Assembly: GCA_950106755.1 (NCBI GenBank)
Contig: OX467086.1
Span: forward strand, 19,176,001-19,240,000
Source of the DNA: Climacium dendroides
Taxonomy: Eukaryota > Streptophyta > Bryopsida > Hypnales > Climaciaceae
Length of the DNA stretch: 64,000 nt
Direction: 5' to 3'
The first letter of the stretch is position 1, and every line of letters starts with the position of its first letter. The translations under genes and the position numbers were made by a program. This document shows, one piece after another, positions 47,523 through 58,889 of this stretch. Below the pieces are notes generated by a model. That model searched no databases. It was not told the DNA's origin and saw only the letters and a list, made by a program, of their open reading frames with translations.

Positions 47523-47740
47523 AGTCCGTTGCGGACCATCGGTCGGCCCCGTCCGGCGCGGTCGGCCCATCATCGTGGTCCGATAGTCCGTTGCGGACCA
47601 TCAGTCGGCCCCGTCCGGCGCGGTCCGACAGTCCGCTGCGGACCATCGGTCGGCCCCGTCCGGCGCGGTCATTCCATTCGCGCGGTAGGACAGTCCGTTG
47701 CGAACCATCAGTCGGCCCCGTCCGCTGCGGTTGCCGGTCG
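47523..47740. repeat. GC-rich higher-order tandem repeat
   Basis: The block AGTCCGTTGCGGACCATC...GGTCGGCCCCGTCC recurs with starts at 47523, 47585, 47630 and 47692, an alternating 62/45/62-bp spacing. Each unit contains an internal GTCCG/CGGAC inverse pair. Confidence 0.85.
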
Positions 47741-48296
47741 GACCTTCGTTAAACCTGCGGTAGGCCCGGTCGGCCAGTCCGCGGCCTCTGCCTCTCTTCT
47801 CTTTCTCTCATAGACGGTCCGCTACGGACCTGCGGTCGGCCCATCCACGGCCTTCCACGCGGTCGGAGAGTCTGCTGCAGTGTTGCCGTTGTGCCCCCCC
47901 CGCCATTCCGCCAACCACGATCTTCAATTTTGTAATTTGGTATTTACAAATTTCAGTTTCTATGCAAGCTTTCTTTCTGAGGTTCATTATTTCTAACGCT
48001 TCCCAAGAAATTATCTGATTTATTTGTTTTGTACATGGAGAATGAATAACCAAAATACACGCAGTGAAGACTTCTTCAATTTCCTATTCAACCATTCAAC
48101 CAAAGATAATGAATAAAAAAGGTTTATTACATTTTTCAAAATAAACACGCAAATTCCTATTATAGAGCAATGCGTGTCAAATGTCAAACCTCATTTCTCC
48201 TACGTTCATAAAGTCTTCCAAATTCAAATCATAAAGATTTGAAGAACTATCTATGTAACGTATTCTAATCTAACCCGTTCTAAGAATGTAAGATTC

Positions 48297-48690
48297 CTAA
48301 GGATGATAATCACTATCTCCTTTTACCTCTGCCCCACTACTATAGTCTCTTGATATCCATCCGTCGTCTTCATCGTTGAAAGTATTGTCTTCATCATCTG
48401 ATGAAGCCAATACTTTTTCTTTCTCTTTTCCTCTGATTTCCGTAGATGTAGAAGCTTTCTTCCCCTTGCCTATGTTTGGATCATCCTTCCTCCGTAAGAA
48501 ATTCTTACCGAGGATGCGTTCTCGAAGACCGCCGGCCAATCGTCCTTTCCTTGCGGGAAGAGTTGGAAGGGATAGTCGTGTATCCAAGGGGGTTCTTCCT
48601 CCATGTACTTTCTTCCTTGGGGAGATAGCAAATGGCTCCATCACTCGTTTCTTCTTAGGTTTAGCGGATTCTTCTACCATTGCTTCTTTT
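48297..48690 (-). CDS. Coding-like fragment near the right end of the hAT element
   Basis: The minus-strand frame has a nuclear-localisation-like run (PKKKRV), a basic segment (LPARKGRLAGGLRERILGKN) and an acidic Ser/Asp-rich tail (SSDDEDNTFNDEDDGW) ending at 48297. Upstream of about 48690 it is only GC-rich repeat translation, and the frame runs out past the element end, so the start is unknown. The acidic tail would suit a chromatin or transposase-associated protein, but I recognise no family. Confidence 0.35.
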
Positions 48691-49646
48691 GCCTGCGGAT
48701 GGCGTTCGATCGGACGGTCCGTCCGCTCCCGAACCTGCGGACTGGCGGTCCGCCCGACCGCTGCGACATCGGTCCGACTGACCGCTCCGCCGGCCGCCCG
48801 ACCAACCGCTGGACGCCGCCCGACCACAGTCCGGCCGCGTCCATGACACCTGGACGACGGACGTCTAGACGTCCGGATTTTGGACGCGATTTCGTGATGG
48901 ACGTACGTCCGAGACAACCCTGTCCTATACGGCCTCCATTCTAGCTTGTGCATCTTCAATTGCTGTTGAGGCGATTGGAGCATGCTCCATTTGCAACTTG
49001 TCAATGTACAACATCATCTTTCAGATCTCAACAAAAAAAGGGGCTTCTTGATACATCCTAGGAACTGGGTACTCATCCATTTTTTTTCCTTGTCAAAAAA
49101 GTAACTAAAGATTAATACATAATTGAATCTTTCTTGAATATAATCATGATTCAATCCAAGCAATCATTTAGTATCAAAGCTTGCATCTAGTTGTATACGT
49201 AGTAAGGAGATTTTTGACTCAGTATAATCCACACATATGTGTAATATTTTGTCAAGGCAAAAGACGACCAAAACTAATGCAAGCAAATATAAAAGCAAAG
49301 TCTCATAAGAGAAAGAAAGAGATTTTTATTTCAAATAACAAACACCATGAAATGAAGAACAAAAAATATTGCAAAAAAATCATCTGCAATTCTCTGAAAG
49401 GTCATGGGCCTCACTTGTGCCCATTGGCCCATTTCAAGAACATGTCAACGAATTGCAAATTGGTGAGGATGCAATAGGCTTCTACAGCCCACAAATGCTT
49501 GTTATTGTTGTCACAAGGAGAATCAAAGATAAAAATTGCAAATCCTAAGTTCCAACATTATCATGCAATTCCAACAATAGCCATCAATTACCTGTGAAGT
49601 AGCAATTTGTGATTGTGATGAAGCCATCGTTCTGTAACCGTGTAGT

Positions 49647-49860
49647 CACTACAAGAAAACCTGTCCGAAATGACAAAAACTGGTCCGAAATGATAGAAAT
49701 CAGCCCCTCCTAATCTATAGAAAATTGACAGTTTTTTGTCAATTTAGACAATTTTCTGTCAATTCGGACAGTTTTTGTCCTAATTGACTGAAATTCGTCA
49801 AATTTCTGTAGATTAGGAGGGGCTGATTTTTGTCATTTCGGACGCGTTTCTCTTGTAGTG
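49647..49860 (+). mobile_element. 214-bp CACTA fold-back MITE in the spacer
   Basis: Complete termini with AGT on both sides. Outer stem variant 'gtccgaaatgac' paired with 'gtcatttcggac'. It is the nearest complete family member to the aberrant right-arm junction, 744 bp away. Confidence 0.9.
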
Positions 49861-50603
49861 AGTAATGCTATTAGACAGAAAGATGGTTTAGACACTCATA
49901 CAAATCAATGGGATTATCAAATTATTAGCCCTCAGCTTAAAAAATTCACTACTAGTGTTCCAGTAATTGTGCCTTGGTTATATTAAGTAATTGTAATTTT
50001 GGCACTATAGGTACTAATAATGGTGGTTATGGGCCCATTGTTTGGAGGCTCCATAAATAAACAACTACAGTCAAGTACTTTAGAGGCTATTTACTTGTCA
50101 GTTTGGATATACCAAATCAAGTAGGATTAATTCAACATCCAAGTTCTGAATTCCTCAATTGTTTTGATTTGCTGCTAGTGTTATAAAAAGGAATCATGTA
50201 TCCTTTTTCAGCTTATTCAATTGCAACTTTTATTAAAAGAACGAGAAATTTTTAAATGAAGTTAAAAGCTTCCAACTAAGCTCTCAATTGCTCAACGAAA
50301 AAAATACTATAACAATTTTAAATCACCCATTAAAAAAAATCTTTTAAAGAAAGGGTGGGAGGGAGGTATTTAATCTAGTCTCAATTGACATGTTTCTGTT
50401 TTAATCATGTTTATGGATATAAGAATCCTAGAATAAATATTTGGCATCTTATCATCATATCTATTCTATTACTTTATTTATAAACCGTTCTCAATTTTAT
50501 GAGCTAGTCATTAATCTAGTGACAAGAACTAGAATATGAAAGCTAGAAAAAAGAAAAAAACTAATAAACCTTCACCAAACACCCTGACTCTACGACCGCC
50601 TAG

Positions 50604-50818
50604 CACTACAAGAGAAACTCGTCCTAATTGACAAAAATCAGCCCCTCCTAATCTACAGAAATTTGACAGTTTTTTGTCAATTAGGACAAAAAACTATCCG
50701 AATTGACAGAAAATTGTCCAAATTGACAAAAATCTGTCAATTTTCTGTAGATTAGGAGGGGCTGATTTTTGTCAATTAGGACGAGTTTCTGTCATTTTGG
50801 ACAGGTTTTCTTGTAGTG
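50604..50818 (-). mobile_element. 215-bp CACTA fold-back MITE at the right-arm junction
   Basis: Both termini are intact, but the flanks are TAG (inner) and ATA (outer). The outer one is what the mirrored TAT predicts; the inner one is foreign. Among the full-length copies in the window it is the only one without a matching 3-bp duplication. Confidence 0.92.
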
Positions 50819-50893
50819 ATAGGACATTGTGACCACTTCCATTCGGCGTTGGCGATGCTTAGAGAACAACTTCCAGAGGGTTTCTCGAAGAGC

Positions 50894-51108
50894 CACTACA
50901 AGAAAACCTGTCCGAATTGACAGAAAGTCGTCCTAATTGACAGAAATCAACCCCTCCTAATTGACAGAAAATTGACAGATTTTTGTCAATTTGGACAATT
51001 TTCTGTCAATTCGGACAGTTTTTTGTCCTAATTGACAGAAACTTGTCAATTTTCTGTAGATTAGGTGGGGCTGATTTTTGTCAATTAGGACGAGTTTCTC
51101 TTGTAGTG
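50894..51108 (+). mobile_element. 215-bp CACTA fold-back MITE
   Basis: Mirror of 42398-42612. AGC duplication. Confidence 0.9.
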
Positions 51109-51510
51109 AGCTATACGAGCTTTCTTCTTAACAACATGATCATTAAGGTACAAGTAAACCAAGATTTAGTTGGAAGAAACACGGAATACTTGATGAAACA
51201 TGCGATCATGGCATACTTTATAAGTGGCAGACCCTCATAAGAAGCCACCTCATTGTGGATTCAAAGCTTGCAAGTGGTCATGGGTGACTAGGTTGGGATC
51301 AGTAGAGAGCTTGGTCGTGGCTTCTTTCAAGTTTTGAGTAAGCAACAATCCATGACATAGAAGCTCTTGATGTTGATGCCTCACCGCTCAAAGATTCGGA
51401 ACTTGTATCCTACAAACATGGACACTAGATTTCAATGCCAACATCCATCCAATCTATGTGTTCCAACATGGGTCACACTCAAGAATGTCGCAAGGGAGTT
51501 TTTGAATGTT

Positions 51511-51725
51511 CACTACAAGAAAACCTGTCCAAAATGACAAAAACTTGTCCTAATTGACAAAAATCAACCCCTCCTAATCTACAGAAAATTGACAGATTTT
51601 TGTCAATTAGGACAATTTTCTGTCAATTCGGACAGTTTTTTGTCCTAATTGACAGAAACTTGTCAATTTTTTGTAGATTAGGAGGGGCTGATTTTTGTCA
51701 ATTAGGACGAGTTTCTCTTGTAGTG
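51511..51725 (+). mobile_element. 215-bp CACTA fold-back MITE
   Basis: Mirror of 41781-41995. GTT duplication. Confidence 0.9.
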
Positions 51726-51949
51726 GTTGCTCCAGAGATTGCTAGTGGATTGGAAGTTGTACTTGAGGCGAAATTAGTCCTTGTTGGACCAACGATTTTA
51801 TATTGGGTATGCTTCTGAATCTAGGTGGCAGACAAAGTTGATTGTACACAATGATTTCACAGGGGAAGAAGCGATCATTACTATGGATTATGGAAACTTC
51901 CTAATTTACTATAGTATCTGTCTTCCTATGGATCATTTAGCCCAAGAGT

Positions 51950-52164
51950 CACTACAAGAGAAACGTGTCCTAAATGATAGAAATTAGCCCCTCCTAAATG
52001 ACAGAAATTTGACAAGTTTCTGTCAATTAGGACAAAAAACTGTCCGAATTGATAGAAAATTGTCCAAATTGACAAAAAACTGTCAATTTTCAGTCAATTA
52101 GGAGGGGCTGATTTCTGTCATTTAGGACCAATTTCTGTCATTTCGGGCATGTTTTCTTGTAGTG
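51950..52164 (-). mobile_element. 215-bp CACTA fold-back MITE
   Basis: Mirror of 41342-41556. AGT duplication. Interrupts the ORF1 zinc-knuckle before its last cysteine. Confidence 0.9.
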
Positions 52165-52455
52165 AGTGCCTAGAGAGATTTATCAAGGCAAATGACAAAG
52201 GTATAAAGTGCAATGGAAGCCACAGGAAAGTCTAGTGACAAGGTGACCAGGAGGAAAAGTCAACAACTAGGGTCCTCAAGGAATGAGGTACTACTGGGAC
52301 CACTGGAATTTGAGCATGGGCAACAGTCAGAGTGGTATATTCCTTTACATGATGACAAGGCAACCAACATAGGCAACAAAAAGACAGGGGATTGTAGGTA
52401 GGTAGTTGGGACCACCAACAAAGAAACAACTACTCCTAGAGTAGTCAATAAGTCA

Positions 52456-52670
52456 CACTACAAGAAAACCTGTCCAAAATGACAGAAACTCGTCCTAATT
52501 GACAAAAATCAGCCCGTCCTAATCTACAGAAATTGACAGATTTTTGTCAATTTGGACAATTTTTTGTCAATTCGGACAGTTTTTTTGTCCTAATTGACAA
52601 AAATCTGTCAAATTTCTGTAGATTAGGACAGGCTGATTTTTGTCAATTAGGACGAGTTTCTCTTGTAGTG
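52456..52670 (+). mobile_element. 215-bp CACTA fold-back MITE
   Basis: Mirror of 40836-41050. TCA duplication. One base differs from the mirror (52516 region, cccGtcc against cccAtcc). Confidence 0.9.
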
Positions 52671-52848
52671 TCACCACCCTACGTTAATTTGGTTGAAAAC
52701 TCCTTCAATATTGAGACTGATGACTCTTATTCTCACCAAACTTCAGAATACAAGTAGAATGGGTGGAAAAAGGTGTACTATGGTCCAAAAAATTAGGGCC
52801 CCAAACATCTCAGAGGAGAGGGGAATCAAAACATGGCAGAGACGAGTT

Positions 52849-53063
52849 CACTACAAGAGAAACACGTCCGAAATGACAGAAATCAGCTAGTCCTAATCTA
52901 CAAAAATTTGACGAATTTCAGTCCGAAATGACAAAAACTATCCGAATCTACAGAAAATTGCCTAAATTGACAAAAAAACTGTCAATTTTCTGTAGATTAG
53001 GACTAGCTGATTTTTGTCATTTCGGACCAGTTTTTGTCATTTCGGACTGCTTTTCTTATAGTG
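52849..53063 (-). mobile_element. 215-bp CACTA fold-back MITE
   Basis: Mirror of 40443-40657, including the mutated terminus CTTATAGTG. GTT duplication. Confidence 0.9.
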
Positions 53064-54134
53064 GTTGTTCGCTAGAGCCCCCATCAATGGCATTTCAATC
53101 AAGGGCAGTGAGGTTCGCAAGTTAGTCTTTGGGACCTTGTCCAACATCATTGACATCCAAAAAGAAAAAGTTAGCACCAAAGAAGAGATCAACAAGCAAA
53201 GTCATGAGCATGGCAAAGTGGAAGATTCATCGAGACTCCCTATAATCCACGAGTAGCTGTGAAAGACAAGGCCCTATTGAAGGTGGTGTGTTGGTTGGTA
53301 TTGTAGATACAAGGCTACTAAGGCCTTTGCTAAGGCCTAGAAATTCAAAAAGGACAAATCTATAGGAGAGAAGAATGCGGTGTTACCCACTCCACAACAA
53401 GATGTGGGATTGAATGGTGTCTCATCAAACAACCTAGAGTTTATGAAGCACAACTAAGGTCAAGAAACTGATGCGACTGACTTGGAGCAAAAAAAAGATA
53501 TATCAAAGTCAAATAAAGACATCCATGATGCAATTGAAGTATCAAGGTTAGCCAACCAAGGACATGCAGATGGCGACTTGGTGATACAAGTGTCGAGTGC
53601 ACCTATTTAGGCATGCCCTAGTCTTAATCTCAATGGAACAACTTTTGATCCATCAAACAATGGCAGCCTTGGTGGAACCTCAATTGCAGGGCCTAGTAGA
53701 ATTTGCATTGGCCCAATTGGCAAGGACCACGGTTGCCCCTCTTCCAATGTTTCAACCCTGCATACTCCAGTGTAATTTTATGACCCATTAGAAAATCTCC
53801 CACCAAGCATTCATGCCAAGATTGTAGAATGATGTAGAGTCAAATGCGAGTTGTTCGCCAATGGAAGGTTTATTATGTTGCCTTCAAAAAAATTCACAAA
53901 GAAGTAGTTGCAGAAGAAGACAAATGTCTCAGAATCTATCAAACATCATTAAAACTCAAAACTTTATACGAAAATGACTATCTCAGGTTGCATAAAGAAA
54001 GGGGATCAAGTTACAAAGCAATGTGATATGGATAGAGAAGCCACAAGAGGCCCACTTTTGTTCCATCCCAACCCCAACTCTTTGCCATGAAAGTTACAAT
54101 TATGTCCCAAAATCTTTAGGGTGCCAACTGCCTT

Positions 54135-54506
54135 TTGAAGGTTGAGCTAGTGAAGAACTATTATTGGTCATTGAAGTTAAGCTTGGAGGTGCTCTATTTT
54201 CAAAAGCACCATCTAAAAGGGGAAAAACTATTACCTTTGGGCCAATCAATTTGGCCAAGAACTAAGTATTTATGTATAGAAGCATCACTAGGCTATAGTC
54301 ATGCATTGGAGGATAGTAGGGCGGGAAAGGGACAAGTGCGTATGTGGATATCTTCTGCTATTCAACACTTGGCATCAATTTTGGGTTCCTCTCAACGATT
54401 TGATTTACTCATTAGGGTATTAAATGTGGAAGAAAATTTTGGGTTCCTTTCAATTCCATTAAATACACTTGGGACAACCGCCACCAAGATGGATCAAGGG
54501 TTTTAG
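54135..54506 (+). pseudogene. LINE endonuclease-like region, right arm
   Basis: Exact mirror of 39000-39371; same reading and the same limits. Confidence 0.5.
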
Positions 54507-55521
54507 CTAGGCTTCATCATTTTTATTTCTTTTCAACCCGGTAGTGGCCAAGCAAACCCAATTGCCGAATATTTTGTAAAAAAAGATAGCAACTACTTTG
54601 ACCACCTACCGATATGGGGAAATTTTTTCCTCACCCCCCGTGGAAGTCAGTTTATAAGATGAGTGTACAGTACTTTGAAGATAAGGAGGTTAGAACCCAA
54701 ATCACATTGATTTGGACTTCCAATCTGCATAGGTTTTTTCAACAAACTTTAGAAGGTAGTCAGGTTTTATAAAGAATATTGTCTAAAAGTGGCAAAGTCT
54801 CAATAAGAAATAGAAGCTCATTTATATTCTCAACTCTCTGTTACTGTGGAGACTTTGCAAGCAAATCCTAGTAATATAGAGTGTCAAGGGAAATTGAGCG
54901 ACCTAGGTGAAAGATTGGGGGAGGTGAAAAAACAACATATGGAGGGATTTAAGATCAAGAAACGGATTTGGTAGAAGTGAGTTGGTGATGCCTATTCAAA
55001 GGAGTTCTTCCAAGCCCACAAGGATTGTGAAAGTGGAGCTAATATCACCAAATTGGAGGATGCACATGGCTTACTACATACAGATCAAGTAGCTTTAGAG
55101 GAAATATGTTCAGGATTTTATAGCAAGTTATATATGGCCAACCCAAGGTCACCAGAATAAATACAATATGAAGATATATGCTTTAGAGGGATTTCTAACC
55201 ACCTTACTGATTCAATGAAAAATGTTTTCTTGTCTCCTATTTGTATGGAAGAGCTAAAGGAAGCCCTCAAAAGTATGGACCCTAGTAAGGCCCCGGGCTG
55301 GATGGAGTGATCACTAGCTTCTTCAAAAGCTACTAGGACATTATTAAAGTAAATTTTTTAAAGATGATTACTATGACATTACGTAATAATAATATGCCAC
55401 TAGGTATAAATTGTGGGCTTATCACTTTTCTCCACAAGGGAGGTGACTGGAGCAAATTGTCCAATTGACCTATAGCATTGCTAAATGTGACCTATAATAT
55501 TACAAAATATATGCCAAGGCC

Positions 55522-56243
55522 TTGCAATTTTGGTTGCAACCAATTTTGATGGAGATTATCTCATTTGATCAATCAACCTTTCTCCCTACATGCTTTCTTT
55601 TAGACAACATTTTACTAACACATGAATCAATAGATTGGGTGGACCACTTAAGCCAACCACTCTTTTTTCTAAAGTTGGACTTTAATAAAGCTTATGATAT
55701 GGTAGACCTTGGAATCTTATTCAAAGCTATGGTAGCCATGGGGTTCCCTAATAAATTCATTTCAATGACAAAACTCTTATTTCAGGATGCAAAAGCATCG
55801 GTTAAAGTTAATGGTGCCCACTCTCAAATTTTTCCTATACAAAGAAGAATTAGACAAGGCTGCCCTTTAGTCCCATACCTTTTTATTAGTGCCATTGAAG
55901 TACTCAATTCAATGATAAAAATCTGGTATTGCAAAAGGGGCAATCAAAGGTATCACACTACCAATAGAAGAGTGATAATGAATAATGGCCCAATATGCAG
56001 ATGACATATCTTTTAGAGAAAGAGGAGTCGGTTGTTACTACAATAGCCATCCTTGACTCTTTTTGTAGAGGTTCAAGATTGGTCTTGAATTGGGACAAAT
56101 CACGTAGATATTGGCACTCCAAAGACCATCAAGGACACCCCCTTGGACCAATCACCTCCATCTTAAGTGGGCCAAAGATGGGATGTTTACAAGTTGTTGG
56201 ATTCCTTGTTTGGTTTGTCCTTAAGCTCAAGAGATGTAGGTAA
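55522..56243 (+). pseudogene. LINE reverse transcriptase domain, right arm
   Basis: Exact mirror of the left-arm RT: motif A FLKLDFNKAYDMVD, motif B RRIRQGCPLVPYLF, and, after a frame change, MAQYADDISF from 55985. The same frameshift in both arms shows that it predates the duplication or was copied by conversion. Confidence 0.85.
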
Positions 56244-57593
56244 TTTTCTTTTGGACAAAATTCAAAAGAAATTGGCATATTAGTATATAGTAAGGATAAA
56301 CACCATTGGTTGAGTAATTGTGGTCAACCATATATTGTTGTGAGCATCTTTCTTCTTTATTGCTATCTGGGTTGGATCTTAGGTTAGAGTAACAAAGTAC
56401 AAAAGTATGGTGCAAAATTACATGTGGTCTAGATCTTTGCACTACTCCTATGTTAAGGTTGTATGGCTATAGTGTTGCTAGAGCCAATTAGAAGAGGACC
56501 TTGGATTAATCAACCCTCTTGACGCTTTGGTCGCCTTTATTATGAAGTGGATACTAAACCAAATCCATCCAACTTGCATGCCCTTCTGAGGTATAGATTA
56601 GCAAGTTTCCAACCATATAGTGGAGAAAGGTGGAGCCCAAGTTTGGAGTTCTTGCAATTACTCGGTTTCAAATCAAATAGGGGTCCAAAATTTAGAATCA
56701 AGCTAGTGAAGCTTGGCAGAAGCTAGTTAAATTTGTGGAATCAGCCTCTCCAACTTCATCTAAAGAACTACTCTGCAATCCCTTCTAGTAGTCCAACTTC
56801 TTGTCACAAGTGGATCTAGGCTTTGTGAGAGTTCAAGTCATTCAACTTCACAAAGTTGGATTATGGTTTATTAAAGATGCTTGGGTTGGCAATTGCTTCC
56901 TTGACATCAAAGAAGCAATTACTCATTTTGAGGTTAAAGTTGAAGAATCAAGAGCCTGGGAAGCTACTATGAGGTCATTATAGTGCATTTGTGGGTTATT
57001 GTTGACCTCTGATTTTCCTAGGCCTATTGTAGGCGAGTGGATAGAATGTTTCAGTGCAACCCTAGGATCCACTATGATCCTTGTGTTATAGATGAGTCTA
57101 GGATTGGACATTAGTATAGGTAGCTTGACTAGAAATTGGACCTTGCCTAGAAGTGGAATTTACTTTGAAGCATTGATCCATTCAAGCACATTAGCTCGAT
57201 GAAGACCACAAGGGCCTCTTTTTGAGGAGGAAAACAGTTCATTCCAAGTAGTAGGTCACTTCTATAGGGTGCGTGTGATGAGAAGCCAAAGTGGACCAAA
57301 GAAATCAAAGTCACTATTGTATTATGGTGGGATGGATCTATTAATATGGGACCCCAGGAAGATCCATTAGCCTAGCAAATATGGCCCGATTCCTTTTCTA
57401 TCATACAACACCAAACTTGAACAACACTTGCTAAGAACCAAATACAAAATTCTAAATGTTATCGAGAGGAAGTGACAAGGGATCTTACCCTCTCACATTG
57501 TCTCTATTGGAATACAATTTGGATGAAGACATGCACCCCCAAAGAAGCAAGCTTGCTTGAGCGGAGGTCACTGTATGCATTTACACAATCCAC

Positions 57594-58091
57594 GTGAGGC
57601 GAAGATTTTGGATCCCTTATTCACTTCATAAAATTTAATTAAAAAAAAAATTGAATAAGTTTTTCTACTTTGAAAGTTTGTATTTTGAATTATTGATATT
57701 TTTTTAATTGATAATAATTAGTTACAAATTTTTTAAGAAAAAAGATACACTGTAGAGCTAAAAATAACTTTGGACCCCTTACTTACTTCATAAAAAATTG
57801 TCTAAAAAATGATCAAAAAATCCTAAAAATAACTCTCTATTGAAAGTTTATTTTTCTTGAATATAGATGCAATGGTCATCCAAATGTATTCTCTATAAAT
57901 GTTTGAGTCGAAAAACATACCATTTCAATTCATTTTTCAACCTATTATAATAGTCATTTTAAATGTCATTTGAGTTGGGAATTTTTGGCAACATAAATTT
58001 ATAGTCATTATTAATCAAAGTTCAAAATTATAGGTTGAAATTATAGCATATTCCAAAATAAATAGGGGGTCAAAAAATCACTTCACCACAC
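57594..58091. mobile_element. 0.5-kb MITE in the LINE 3' region, right arm
   Basis: Mirror of 35415-35912, with ends GTGAGGCGAAG and CTTCACCACAC. Confidence 0.7.
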
Positions 58092-58792
58092 ATGGTACAC
58101 AAAATCCCTACAGAGTGACCTCCCCTCGAGCTTGCTATGGTTTATATGGCACCGAGATGTCATGATTAATGCGTGGAGAGGTCGCGTTCATCACACCATT
58201 GACACTAGTTGCCCTATCTATCATAATAGAGCAAATGAATTGGTGCTCTATAGATTCTAGGAATGTGCTCCATCACTTATAAGGAAGCCAAGGGGCCTTG
58301 GTGCCCCCGTACATGGAAACAAGGCATTTTCTTAGACCACATCCCAAGGAAGTTCAAAGTGGTTAGTAGTATATGGATGGTGTTTTAATTGGTCATTCTT
58401 TGGATGCTATCAATTGAATGGAGCGATGCCGCTTTCAATGATGTTTGTTGGAGTCCAACTAAACTTATACAGCACATCTGGCTTGGCATCATCGACTATG
58501 GTAGGGTAGAATGGAAGGGCGTTTGCAAGCTATGATGTGGGCATACAAGGTAATGGGAGGATGCCAGGAATTGGTTTTTTCTTCGTTGGACCCTCAATGA
58601 GGTGTTTTCTACCATGGTTGGAGAGGCACCTAGATGGGCCCTCATTGGCCCTAGGACCGGTTTTGTCTTTCAACCTCCTTAGGGCGCTTCCTTTGGTGGG
58701 GCGGGATTGCCCCACCTTGCAAGGTTGACACTTCTATTTGTGTTGTTGTCTTTTGTTTTGTATTTTAGCGTCTATTGTGTCTCGAGGCAACT

Positions 58793-58889
58793 GGGCTCTA
58801 GTTTTGTCCTAATTGACAGAAACTTGTCAAATTTCTGTCAATTAGGAGGGGCTGATTTCTGTCAATTACGACGACTTTCTCTTGTAGTG
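58793..58889 (+). mobile_element. Partial CACTA MITE joined to the right arm's outer end
   Basis: From about 58800 (ttttgtcctaattgacag) to the terminus CTCTTGTAGTG at 58889 this is the second half of a CACTA MITE. The first half is missing and replaced by the LINE/right-arm end, with about 5 unmatched bases at the join. The sequence after it (ttaacaaatcc) does not occur next to the left arm. Confidence 0.85.

Larger units (their letters stand above)
42957..48922. mobile_element. hAT-like DNA transposon with GC-rich repeats
   Basis: 5966 bp from CAGGGTTG to CAACCCTG, flanked by TCCTACAC (42949-42956) and TCCTATAC (48923-48930), an 8-bp duplication with one change. CA(G)GG-type ends and 8-bp duplications are typical of hAT. 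Removing it rejoins the LINE frame. Four blocks rich in cggacgg/ccgtccg (about 42957-43270, 44440-44790, 47490-47880, 48690-48922) flank two coding-like regions, and 44800-47480 is AT-rich. No catalytic hAT core (RW, hATC motifs) is recognised, so it is probably non-autonomous. Confidence 0.7.
34661..49085 (-). mobile_element. Decayed LINE, left copy, with nested insertions
   Basis: Read on the minus strand, ORF1 begins near 49082 (M-D-E-Y-P-V-P-R-M) and continues through 48931. It resumes at 42956 after the hAT element, where the frame runs on as M-E-A-V-stop-E-D-A-K-V-E-S-K-L. It then passes six CACTA MITEs to a zinc-knuckle region (41550-41720), an endonuclease region (39000-39371) and a reverse transcriptase (37263-37984). 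The 3' part is interrupted by a 0.5-kb MITE. A T-run at 34661-34669, an A-run on the minus strand, may be the poly(A) end. Many stops and frameshifts make it inactive. Confidence 0.75.
42903..50603. other. Spacer of the inverted repeat
   Basis: 7701 bp between the arms: 54 bp of LINE ORF1, the 5966-bp hAT-like element, a further ~155 bp of LINE ORF1 (48931-49085), then about 1.5 kb of AT-rich DNA with one CACTA MITE (49647-49860). Outside that MITE, 49086-50603 shows no gene. Confidence 0.85.
50604..58792. repeat. Right arm of the large inverted repeat
   Basis: 8189 bp, mirror of the left arm. The inner end is the bare terminus of a CACTA MITE whose inner neighbour is TAG instead of the expected ATA, so the target duplication is lost. 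The outer end stops inside the LINE 3' region and is joined, after a few unmatched bases (gggct), to part of another CACTA MITE. Both breakpoints therefore involve CACTA sequence, and this arm looks derived. Confidence 0.95.
50819..58792 (+). mobile_element. Decayed LINE, right copy, 5'-truncated at a MITE end
   Basis: Plus-strand counterpart of the left LINE: ORF1 remnants with five further MITEs (50894-53063), knuckle region 51781-51987, ORF1 C-terminal part to about 53280, endonuclease-like 54135-54506, RT 55522-56243, then C-terminal LINE sequence to 57590, the 0.5-kb MITE, and more LINE sequence to 58792. It lacks the first part of ORF1 that the left copy keeps in the spacer. Confidence 0.8.
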
